Shown: positions 1-5,218 of the stretch, one piece after another
Layout: each line of letters starts with the position of its first letter
Position numbering within the stretch: the stretch's first letter is position 1
DNA from: Streptomyces sp. WM4235
GTDB taxonomy: Bacteria; Actinomycetota; Actinomycetes; Streptomycetales; Streptomycetaceae
Reading direction: 5' to 3'
Length of the DNA stretch: 5,298 nucleotides
Assembly: GCF_001279725.1 (NCBI RefSeq)
Contig: NZ_LGDE01000091.1
Span: 1 to 5,298, forward strand
Notes under the pieces: generated by a model
Databases searched by the model: none
What the model was told of the DNA's origin: nothing
The model's input: the letters and a program-made list of their open reading frames with translations, nothing else
Program-made: the position numbers and the translations under genes

Positions 1-8
1 CCTTCGTT

Positions 9-23
9 TCCGACTCTATCAGA
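9..23 (-). promoter_or_regulatory. Extended -10 box, leader repeat copy 2
   Basis: An exact copy of the 15-bp element at 101-115, with TAGAGT at 18-13. A GGGAAT block again lies at the -35 distance, so the spacing of the two-part unit is kept between copies. It is the promoter-like site closest to the 16S gene in this window. Confidence 0.6.
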
Positions 24-100
24 CTCTTTCGTGTCCGATTCCCGGTCGAAGCGGGTTTCGCTTTCCAGTTCTTCGCTTTCGCGTTTCCCTTTCCGGCGAG

Positions 101-115
101 TCCGACTCTATCAGA
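101..115 (-). promoter_or_regulatory. Extended -10 box, leader repeat copy 1
   Basis: TCTGATAGAGTCGGA on the minus strand. TGATAGAGT has the TGn extension plus a TAGAGT -10 (110-105). No TTGAC-like -35 lies 17-18 nt upstream; instead a GGGAAAT block is there. Identical to the copy at 9-23, so either a tandem promoter or a processing/antitermination element. Confidence 0.6.
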
Positions 116-232
116 AGTTTTCCACCGGATTTCCCGGCTTCAGATTCCTGGATGAGGAGTCGAGGGTGCCCTGTCTGAATTCGATTCATCGGGGGCGTGT
201 TGCCGAACCGCTCAGCTCGAGGCAACCGTTCT

Positions 233-262
233 ACTCTACATCGGCCTCGGGCACGGGTCCAA
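233..262 (-). promoter_or_regulatory. Upstream rRNA promoter, TTGGAC-N18-TAGAGT
   Basis: On the minus strand a -35 TTGGAC (262-257) and a -10 TAGAGT (238-233) are separated by 18 nt, close to the consensus of the main actinomycete sigma factor (HrdB). Transcription would begin near 226 and run left into the rRNA leader. A perfect palindrome (263-277, 7-bp arms around one base) touches the -35. Confidence 0.72.
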
Positions 263-277
263 TCGGCCCAGGGCCGA
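263..277. promoter_or_regulatory. Perfect palindrome abutting the rRNA -35 box
   Basis: TCGGCCC-A-GGGCCGA has 7-bp arms around a single base and ends directly at the -35 hexamer (262-257). The position suits a regulator binding site or an upstream element, but GC-rich palindromes are common here, so the role is inferred. Confidence 0.4.
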
Positions 278-548
278 CCCCACCGAACCGCGCCCCCACC
301 CACGCCACCACCTCGCTACAAGACCTTGCCGTTGCCCCTCTGCCTCGCCCATCGACGGCGCTGGCCGGTGCTGTCGCCCCAGTCCGCCACGGCCCCGGGC
401 TCACTGCACCGTAGAGGCGATCCATCAAGCGCGAGCCGTCCAGATCCAGGCAGGCGCGAGCTCGTGCGGGTGGGTGTTGCCTCCGCGCGGCTGTGTAGCT
501 CGACTGGTCCCAGCCGTCCCTGCGACTGACCTCCTGCTCCTCCGAGCG

Positions 549-576
549 CCAGGGGGGAGAGATGCTCCCCCCCTGG
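549..576. terminator. GC-rich hairpin, possible transcription barrier
   Basis: CCAGGGGGGAG (549-559) pairs with CTCCCCCCCTGG (565-576) around a 5-nt loop, with one bulged C. It could stop transcription approaching the rRNA promoters from the minus-strand gene at 1047-1580. No T-run follows on either strand, so the terminator label is tentative; in Streptomyces, stem-loops without a U tract can still terminate. Confidence 0.4.
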
Positions 577-1046
577 TCTCGGCCTCCGCGGACGAATATC
601 GGTGAGCCGGTGAGCCGGACAACCACAGTGGGTCCTCAGTGACGACTCATTCGGCGCAAACGTGACGCCCGGCCCGCCGGTCATCCGTTCCTCCGTTCTC
701 GTCGCACTGGCCGCCGAAGCAGTCGATCGAGACCCCGCCCCTACTCGAGTCAGCAAGCCGGCGCCCACCCCGGCACCCGGCCTCTGTACCCGAGGGCCGG
801 ACCCGGGGAGGCGGGGTGAGACTCCCTCCCCTCCTCCCCGGCGCCGCCGTGAAGGATCAACGAGTGGGATCCGATCGGCGTCGCCGACAAAAAGCCGAAG
901 CACCATTTCTGCCTCGATCCCTGCGGCCTGCGGCCCGACGCGATGGCGGCCAGAGTGCTGCCTGGTGGACGTCTGCCGGGCCGCAGCTATCGCCCGAGCA
1001 AGCGGCCCAGGAACCCCACCGACAAGCCCGACAAGCCCCCGGTCCG

Positions 1047-1580
1047 CTACCGCACAGCCCCGTCCACGTTCCATTCCCGCGGCAGGTCCTCGTCGCAGAA
1101 GACGCAGATGAAGTCTTCCTCCCGAACGATGTTCAGCTGGCTGCAGGAGGGGCAGCGCCGGAACACCACCTCGTGGGTGAAGCCGGAAGGGTGCTCGATC
1201 CCGGCTGCATCGAGAGCCTCCGCGACGGCCTGCCACGAACTGATGTCCGGGCAGTATCCGGTCGACTGGTTACTGACCTCAGCGACCACCCACTGCCCGG
1301 ACTCCCTGCGGAAGCTCATCTCTCCGGCACCGAGAACGGGGCCGCCGCCGGCGCACACCACGTGCTCGCTTCGACGCGGCGCGAGCCGCAGCACACCCGC
1401 CGAGTCGATGACGAACGTGAAAGGCTCGGCCAACTCCACCGGCGCCAGAGACGAAGCCCAGTCGGCGAAGTCCGATGCCGAGAGGATGCTTCGGCCCTCA
1501 GCCTCCGGCCGGACAAGGGCCCGCAGATCAGGCGGTCCCACATACCGGTAGCTCCATTCCAGCAAGTTCACGCTGGCCAA
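1047..1580 (-). CDS. 177-aa zinc-ribbon protein of unknown function
   Basis: This is an intact frame with strongly protein-like composition. It starts at TTG 1580 (ASVNLLEWSYRYVGPPDLRA...) or at the in-frame GTG 1571. A weak GGGGG lies five nt before the TTG, and the next upstream in-frame stop is only about 35 nt away, so the N terminus is close to complete. Residues 53-70 form a strand-rich core (PFTFVIDSAGVLRLAPRR). A conserved-looking EVSNQSTGYCPD block is at 101-112. The C terminus holds a CX2C-X12-CX2C zinc ribbon (C143, C146, C159, C162) framed by HEVVFRRCPSC and ICVFCDEDLPREWNV. I recall uncharacterised actinobacterial and cyanobacterial proteins of this shape but no known function. 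No signal peptide or membrane segment. The ISL3-type element begins about 38 nt upstream of the start and has probably replaced the native promoter; expression may be altered or lost. Stop is TAG. Confidence 0.88.
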   Translation of the reverse strand: MASVNLLEWSYRYVGPPDLRALVRPEAEGRSILSASDFADWASSLAPVELAEPFTFVIDSAGVLRLAPRRSEHVVCAGGGPVLGAGEMSFRRESGQWVVAEVSNQSTGYCPDISSWQAVAEALDAAGIEHPSGFTHEVVFRRCPSCSQLNIVREEDFICVFCDEDLPREWNVDGAVR

Positions 1581-1610
1581 CGTAACCCCCAGCCGAGGCC
1601 GGAGCCTGGG

Positions 1611-1618
1611 GAGTTACG
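1611..1618. repeat. Putative diverged target-site duplication, left copy
   Basis: GAGTTACG directly abuts the left inverted repeat. The partner GAATAACG abuts the right repeat at 2736-2743. Six of eight bases agree and the length is that expected for ISL3, so this is probably the insertion footprint. Chance similarity cannot be excluded. Confidence 0.5.
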
Positions 1619-1647
1619 GGCTCTGTCGGGGATCTTGTGATGTCGCA
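1619..1647. repeat. Left terminal inverted repeat of the ISL3-type element
   Basis: Begins GGCTCTGTCGGGGATCTTGT and is the inverted partner of 2707-2735 (26/29). It lies just past the 3' end of the transposase homology (about 1654). The transposase frame has no stop before this repeat and runs through it. Confidence 0.9.
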
Positions 1648-1653
1648 GGGGTA

Positions 1654-2683
1654 CGGGGCGAGGAGTATTCGTTGACGTAGGAGGTCGAGGTTGGCTCGTC
1701 CGTAGGCCATGCGCTTGATGAGCTTGACGCGGGTGACCTGGCCCTCAACCTGACCGAAACTCCACGGTGTGTGAGAGACCCGCGGTAACGGCGTCGAGTC
1801 GCGTCGCAGGCCGCTGACCTGCGAGTGGAGGGCTGGGAGGTCGTCAGCAAGGACTCGCTCCATCCAATCGGGGAATTGGTCTCCTCGGAGGTGGTGAAGC
1901 ATTTCAGCGAAGTCGTGGACGTGCCGTGCGCGGCGTCGAGGTGAGGACAGGCCATACGGATCTCCTTCAGTTCCGCGACGTCCGCTGCGGTGAGGTGCTG
2001 GGGGTTCGTCATGATCCAGCGGACGACGCGTCGCGTCTTGGGGGTCGCCCTGGGCTGCGGCCGGGAGACCGGCTGCTGCTTCCGCCCTGGTTGGCGGGGG
2101 GGGGCTGAAGGCGCGGAAGTAGCGGCGGAGGCATTGGACGCTCGCTGTGAACCCGCGCTCGCGCAGTTCCCGGTGGAGCTGGGGAATGTCGTGACAGCCC
2201 TCCAGCCAGCGGGCGTGGAGGTGAGGCTTGTGCTCGTCCAGCAGGGACAGCCGTCCGGTGACTTCAACCAGGAGTTATGCGGATCCCGAGGGACGCGGCC
2301 GGGCGAGCGCCGGGACGGCCCGCCAGGCACAGAGCAATCGAGGCGAGCATCGACCGCAGCACCTGCGTCTGCCGGGCATGCGGCCTGGTCAGCCCCTCGA
2401 TCTGCTCGGCGAACGTCACCGCCGGGCACCGGCTGCTCAGACACTTGAACCGGCGCACGGTCAACTCGATGACTACGGGACTGCCGGCCACGGGCGCGTC
2501 GCCGAGCCGACGGACGTACCGGCCATGCCCCCGCCACGACGGCATACCGCATCCCGGGCATCTCAGCCGGGACGCGTGACACCCCGCGCGAAGCGTGATG
2601 ACCCCTGCCGTTCGCTTGATCGACTCGACGACAACACCGGACAGATGCGGCAACAACCGCCCCAACACCCCTGAACCGCACAC
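1654..2683 (-). pseudogene. ISL3-family transposase, broken by an internal deletion and two frameshifts
   Basis: A GTG at 2683 opens the first fragment. It carries the ISL3 zinc-binding domain (CPGC, then CLSSRC, about residues 41-87) and the start of the helix-turn-helix (PHARQTQVLRSMLASIALCL), ending AASLGIRITPG then TGA at 2264-2266. Homology resumes in another frame with LSLLDEHKPHLHARWLEGCH, so the DDE core with its first two aspartates is deleted (about 190 residues by comparison with the family). A second lesion lies in a run of nine G (2096-2104), where one base too many moves the frame to RRVVRWIMTNPQHLTAADVA. A third, a one-base loss near 1926-1936, separates ACPHLDAAH from HVHDFAEMLHHLRG. 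The C-terminal signature WSFGQVEGQVTRVKLIKRM, with the third catalytic residue (E), and NLDLLRQRILL are intact. The enzyme cannot be active. Confidence 0.9.
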
Positions 2684-2706
2684 CCGGAGACTGCCCAGCT
2701 CGGCCC

Positions 2707-2735
2707 TGCGGCATCACAAGATTCCCGACAGTGCC
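2707..2735. repeat. Right terminal inverted repeat of the ISL3-type element
   Basis: Read on the minus strand it begins GGCACTGTCGGGAATCTTGT and matches the left end (GGCTCTGTCGGGGATCTTGT) with three mismatches in 29. GGSNCTGTCRGGGATC-like ends are typical of ISL3 elements. This end lies upstream of the transposase start. Confidence 0.9.
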
Positions 2736-2743
2736 GAATAACG
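2736..2743. repeat. Putative diverged target-site duplication, right copy
   Basis: GAATAACG abuts the right inverted repeat and matches GAGTTACG at 1611-1618 in 6 of 8 positions. Confidence 0.5.
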
Positions 2744-2844
2744 AGAACGTTCACAGTAGTCGCCGCTTCAACGGACGGACGCGTCGACGCGGGGGTACCT
2801 GTCCCCGACTGCGCTGCGAATGTGGGCTGCCAACTGCGCCTGGT

Positions 2845-3110
2845 AGCGGGTGTTCCATGGAGATGGCCCAGGCTGACCGCCATGAGGACCTGGACCGGGT
2901 TGTCTCGGTCGACTCCACGAACGTGCGTCCCACCCGCATGCAGCCGGTACCCGCAGAATTGCTTGGGCCCGCGAGCCCGCAGATCACACCCGCGGCAGGC
3001 CCGGCGGCGAACTGGTCACGAAGATCCGCGTCGCGACCGACAGCACGTACCGGCCACGGGCCTCCACCTCTCCAACGGCCGGCGGACCGCGAGCACCTGC
3101 ACGGGCACGT
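2845..3110 (+). pseudogene. N-terminal/central remnant of an IS5-type DDE transposase
   Basis: On the plus strand the residues MAQADRHEDLDRVVSVDSTN (about 2863-2922) resemble the segment around the first catalytic aspartate of IS5-family transposases (ADA.GDIDW.VSVDST.VRAHQHAA). The expected downstream segment, G.LTTKIHLA.D...RPLAF, appears in a shifted frame as GELVTKIRVATDSTYRP (about 3006-3056). A third frame then carries LHLSNGRRTASTCT, similar to the FVLT.G...D block. At least two frame changes are thus needed, and the rest of the protein is absent. Its 5' part may be missing because the ISL3-type element ends about 110 bp upstream. It is non-functional; the family call rests on the VDST context. 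Confidence 0.52.
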
Positions 3111-3130
3111 GATCCGGGGGCCTTCCCTCT

Positions 3131-3964
3131 TGGCGGACCAGCAACGCCACCGCGACTCCGGGGAGGTCGCCCGGCCCGCAGTCCCGGGCCGACCGGCACG
3201 GCCCAGCTCTCGGTCCACCCACCTCGCTTGTCCACCAGAACCTGGCCCGATTCGACCCTCGAGGCCGTACTCAACCGTCTTGCCTGCTCGACCGGCGAAC
3301 CCGATCGGCACCGCGATCCGCCACTGAGAACGCGACCAACCCGGCGAGCCCTCCGCGTCGCGTCAAGAACGTCGGGCGACATCGCGCGATGGCCACCACG
3401 CCCTGGTCCGCCCGAGCGGCACCGACCAAGGGCTGACTTCCAGACCCGGCGGGGAGGCAGCCCTTGGTCGGTGCCCATGGTCGCGTCCTGGCTGATCGGC
3501 GCCCAGTTCAATGTCATGGCCCTCAGGGGCACACGGGCGGTCCCTCGCTGATTCGACGGGCGGATTCCCGCGGCATCGGAGGACAGTCGCGCCGAGATAC
3601 AGGGTGGCCCTGGTCGTCGGGCGGCAGCACCGGCGGGGTCGCGTCTCCGTCAGTGTCAGAGCTGCTCTGCCGGCTGTGGTTGGCCGCGCGCATGGCGAAT
3701 CGGCGGAGACTCAGGCATTGCACGCGATGAATGCGTGTAGTCCGCCAGGACTGCTGTCTCCGGACCCATGTTCATTCGAGGACGCTTCGCGGAACCCGCG
3801 CTTTGCCATTCGCCATGGCGTTCCCAGTTGATGCCCTGCTCAGGAGGCCCCTGAGGCCCCTGCTTCATCTCCGCTCTGTGAAGCCTCGGCAGCCGCCCGA
3901 TTCTTCGCCGTCGAGGGCGCTGACTGCCCCGGGAGCACAAGGCCCGCCCGCGCCCTGGACGCAT
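3131..3964. other. About 830 bp of decayed DNA without an intact gene
   Basis: The interval lies between two IS5-type remnants that point toward each other (plus at 2845-3110, minus at 3965-4150). No frame on either strand combines a start signal with a recognisable protein. It contains a striking 18-bp inverted repeat (3418-3475) and a small 6-bp hairpin near 3840-3856. The most likely reading is decayed insertion-sequence and chromosomal debris. Confidence 0.5.
3418..3475. repeat. Perfect 18-bp inverted repeat, 22-bp spacer
   Basis: GGCACCGACCAAGGGCTG (3418-3435) is matched exactly by its reverse complement at 3458-3475. Eighteen perfect pairs is far beyond chance for a region this decayed, so it is either recent or maintained. 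There is no T-run, so a simple intrinsic terminator is not indicated. Options are abutting terminal repeats of a small mobile element, an operator for a dimeric protein, or a cruciform/fold-back structure. No neighbouring gene explains it. Confidence 0.85.
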
Positions 3965-3974
3965 TGGCCTGCCT

Positions 3975-3997
3975 CCTGGTCCTCGATGAGGACCAGG
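3975..3997. repeat. Perfect 10-bp inverted repeat with 3-nt loop
   Basis: CCTGGTCCTC and GAGGACCAGG flank GAT. The hairpin is strong and lies at the 3' end of the decayed IS5-type frame (minus strand). It has no T-run, so it is not a textbook terminator. It may be a fold-back stop structure at the end of the old element, or chance from the LVLIEDQ codons. Confidence 0.6.
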
Positions 3998-4039
3998 CAC
4001 CCGTTCATCCGGTCTGTGGGTTTGTCGAACCCTTCGGCC

Positions 4040-4049
4040 ACCGCACCGC
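4040..4049. repeat. 5-bp tandem duplication causing a frameshift
   Basis: ACCGC occurs twice in direct tandem (GCGGT twice on the minus strand). It sits exactly where the IS5-type transposase reading frame shifts, and deleting one copy rejoins the two halves of the conserved C-terminal motif. Confidence 0.7.
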
Positions 4050-4150
4050 CCGATTGCGCTTGAGTCGGTTGAGTCGGCCTTCGACCGTGTGGTGGGCTCT
4101 GTGGTCCGCGCAGTCGTACCCGCGGACCGTCGTCGGCGTCCCGCTTCGCA

Positions 4151-4508
4151 TGCGGTGGCCGGCCCCGTCCGCTCCCGCATCGCCCACTGGTTACTCCCAT
4201 CCCGGGAAGCACACGTGCCTGATCGTGGACGCGTGCCTGCGGGTCGCCGAGTCGATGCGAGCGAGGGCCTGCAATCCGCAACTGCCTCTTTCCAAAAGGG
4301 ACTTGGCTGGGGCCGGCACCTGAGGAATCGATCGTCTGGCAGCTGCTTCGAGAACTCGTGCTCGTGCCTGCGGGGTACCTGCGCTAGCCGACCTCGGGAG
4401 ATACGGAACCTGCTGCGGCGCCTGGCGGCTCGCTCCGCCACTGCCCTCCGCAGCCGGGACTCGCGGCCGCCTTCGCGGAACGGTTCGTCAAGGGTGCTCT
4501 CGACGCCG
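4151..4508. other. About 360 bp with no recognisable gene
   Basis: This stretch lies downstream of the two-gene operon and upstream, on the minus strand, of an IS5-type remnant. Long open frames cross it on both strands, as expected at high GC, but none has a ribosome binding site with a plausible protein. It may hold the decayed upstream part of the IS5-type transposase, but I could not align it with confidence. No strong terminator was found right after the stop at 4509; a weak 5-bp stem lies near 4426-4441. Confidence 0.5.
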
Positions 4509-4799
4509 TCAGAGGTTGACGCGCTTCAGGTAGACACGGCTGCGGTGCGGGATCGTCTGGTACCAGAGCATCAGGTGCTCGTCCTCGTACGTACGGAGCC
4601 GCATCGGCTGCTCGTCCTCGTAGAGGCTGCCGTCCTTGGGGTCGATGCCCATCGATGCCAGATCCACCAGCCCGTCCATCACGGAACCGACCAGCCTCTG
4701 CTGTTCCGCGGGCATGTCCCCGAGCACCCACAGCCGGCCGGGATCACATTCCCACGCCCAGCCGGTCTCGTTCTGCACGCCTTCGCCGCGGGAGGTCAC
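4509..4799 (-). CDS. 96-aa protein, possibly RelE/ParE-fold, second gene of the operon
   Basis: A GTG start at 4799 overlaps the upstream stop by GTGA. A GGAGGAG ribosome binding site lies about 9 nt upstream inside the end of the preceding gene, so the two are almost certainly co-translated. The protein begins MTSRGEGVQNETGWAWE; residues 29-52 look like an amphipathic helix region (MPAEQQRLVGSVMDGLVDLA). The last third resembles the beta-strand end of RelE/ParE toxins: PMRLRTYEDEHLMLWYQTIP (65-84), then RVYLKRVNL at the C terminus. Length (about 90-100 aa) suits that fold. No catalytic residues can be assigned with certainty. A toxin-like protein is the best guess; a non-toxic RelE-fold partner or an unrelated small protein remains possible. 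That it is a real gene is well supported by spacing, ribosome binding site and overlap. Confidence 0.82.
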   Translation of the reverse strand: MTSRGEGVQNETGWAWECDPGRLWVLGDMPAEQQRLVGSVMDGLVDLASMGIDPKDGSLYEDEQPMRLRTYEDEHLMLWYQTIPHRSRVYLKRVNL

Positions 4800-5152
4800 C
4801 GGCCGATCTCCTCCTGGGCCTCGGCCAGAATGCGACTGCTGGTCTCCATCGCCGACCGGAACTCCTGCTCGGTGGCGTTCGGATCCCCGGCGACGCGTTC
4901 TGCTTCATGGAGAGCCGCCGCCCGGGCGGGCCAGCGATGGATGGCCACGTGCGTCGCCCACTTGATCAGAAAGAACCGCAGTGGATTGATGGCACCCGTC
5001 GCCGCGGCGCGATCGAACGCCTCGTTGCACTCCTTGTCGAGCACGGCAAGATTCGCCATGTCGATGCGGCGTACGGCGTCCCGCAGCGCTTCCCGGGTCA
5101 TGGCCGGCTGAGGGATGAGCGGGCCGCCGTCTTCCAGCTGCTGTGCTGTCAT
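4796..5152 (-). CDS. 118-aa helical protein, DUF6247-like (possible antitoxin-type partner)
   Basis: The start is the ATG at 5152 (MTAQQLEDGG...) because a perfect AGGAGG lies five nt upstream; the frame stays open further upstream but has no comparable signal there. The protein has a short N-terminal leader with the PLIPQPAMTREALRDAV motif (about residues 11-27). It continues as predicted helices, including FFLIKWATHVAIHRWPARAA (60-79) and a charged C-terminal helix ending AEAQEEIGR. There is no signal peptide and no convincing membrane segment, so it is probably cytoplasmic. The pattern and length recall the DUF6247 proteins common in Streptomyces, which I remember as often sitting beside a small RelE/ParE-like gene. 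That family name is from memory and is not certain. The stop TGA overlaps the next gene's GTG start (GTGA), implying translational coupling. Function is unknown; an antitoxin-like role is inferred from the arrangement only. Confidence 0.85.
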   Translation of the reverse strand: MTAQQLEDGGPLIPQPAMTREALRDAVRRIDMANLAVLDKECNEAFDRAAATGAINPLRFFLIKWATHVAIHRWPARAAALHEAERVAGDPNATEQEFRSAMETSSRILAEAQEEIGR

Positions 5153-5218
5153 CGTGTCCTCCTGGGGAACGCGGCCAGGATACCCAGCGGAACCCGACAA
5201 CCTGGCCCGGAACGCAGA
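5153..5218 (-). promoter_or_regulatory. Short promoter/leader region of the 118/96-aa operon
   Basis: Only about 66 nt separate the rRNA terminator from the ATG at 5152, so any dedicated promoter must lie here. A TATCCT hexamer (5182-5177 read on the minus strand) fits the loose TANNNT -10 pattern of actinomycete housekeeping promoters, but no good TTGAC-like -35 stands at 16-18 nt. The ribosome binding site AGGAGG occupies 5163-5158, five nt before the ATG, and decides the start codon. Weak terminator read-through from the rRNA operon is an alternative source of transcription. The promoter call is tentative; the ribosome binding site is firm. Confidence 0.4.

Larger units (their letters stand above)
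1..262 (-). promoter_or_regulatory. rRNA operon promoter array and leader (16S off the left edge)
   Basis: The minus strand contains the repeated TCTGATAGAGTCGGA motif, the A/G-rich GGAAAGGGAAACGCGAAAGC stretch and the GGGAATCGGACACGAAAGAG stretch that I recognise from the region before 16S rRNA in Streptomyces rRNA operons. Base composition drops locally in GC and becomes purine-rich on the transcribed strand, as in those leaders. Two exact 15-bp copies of the motif lie 92 bp apart (9-23 and 101-115), and a separate classical promoter sits further upstream (233-262). Streptomyces rRNA operons have several tandem promoters, which fits. The 16S gene is not in the window. Confidence 0.82.
263..1046. 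other. About 780 bp without a convincing gene, upstream of the rRNA promoters
   Basis: Open frames run across this stretch on both strands but show no ribosome binding site with a recognisable protein. A short in-frame piece INEWDPIGVADKKP begins at 856 (plus), directly after a TGA; its first ten residues resemble a motif I remember from small actinobacterial proteins, so it may be a gene relic. A hairpin lies at 549-576. A second, weaker 9-bp inverted repeat (803-811 with 833-841) has a 21-nt loop. No clear terminator follows the stop of the 177-aa gene at 1047. The part nearest the rRNA promoter could act as an upstream regulatory region. Confidence 0.5.
1619..2735 (-). mobile_element. ISL3-family insertion sequence, internally deleted
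   Basis: This 1117-bp element is bounded by 29-bp imperfect inverted repeats (26 of 29 matching) and contains a broken ISL3-type transposase on the minus strand. Complete actinomycete ISL3 elements are usually about 1.5-1.7 kb, so roughly 500-600 bp is missing, consistent with the internal deletion seen in the transposase. The eight bases outside the ends are GAGTTACG (1611-1618) and GAATAACG (2736-2743), matching at 6 of 8; ISL3 elements make 8-bp duplications, so this is probably an old, diverged target duplication. It lies between the zinc-ribbon gene and an IS5-type remnant. It cannot move on its own, but its ends might still be recognised by a related transposase. Confidence 0.88.
3965..4150 (-). 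pseudogene. C-terminal remnant of an IS5-type DDE transposase
   Basis: On the minus strand the residues HTVEGRLNRLKRNRAV (about 4094-4047) match the well-known C-terminal signature of IS5-family transposases (H.VE..INRLKRHRAVATRYDK), including the catalytic glutamate in VE. The match continues in another frame as AVAEGFDKPTDRMNGCLVLI. The switch is explained exactly by a 5-bp tandem duplication (ACCGC twice at 4040-4049): removing one copy restores a continuous RAVAEGFDKPTDR. Upstream the frame contains GTPTT...YDCADHRAH, which fits the G.P..F....Y..R stretch before the glutamate. No start, no other catalytic residues and no clear ends of the element are visible. Certainly not functional; the family call is from motif recognition. 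Confidence 0.62.

Noticed and set aside
601..619. Tandem GGTGAGCC repeat
   Set aside because: Two short units only; no sign of a CRISPR array or larger repeat.
803..841. 9-bp inverted repeat with a 21-nt loop
   Set aside because: The loop is long and the sequence is low-complexity G/C runs; expected by chance at this GC content.
316..1236. Long minus-strand open frame of about 306 codons
   Set aside because: Arg/Gly-rich, no recognisable domain, no ribosome binding site, and it overlaps the end of the well-supported 177-aa gene in another frame. Typical of GC-rich shadow frames.
2746..2753. GAACGTTC palindrome near the right IS end
   Set aside because: Eight bases only, and no promoter or gene next to it that it could control.
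3690..3760. Minus-strand peptide VLADYTHSSRAMP, reminiscent of the second-aspartate motif (VLADKAYSSRA) of IS5 transposases
   Set aside because: The similarity is short, with no supporting context, and the order relative to the glutamate fragment at 4090 is wrong for one element.
3656..4441. Minus-strand open frame of 261 codons
   Set aside because: It overlaps the IS5-type remnant in a different frame and is rich in Arg/Pro/Gly without a motif or ribosome binding site.
4089..5111. Plus-strand open frame of about 340 codons
   Set aside because: It is antisense to the two-gene operon and to the IS5-type remnant; composition is that of a shadow, and no domain is visible.
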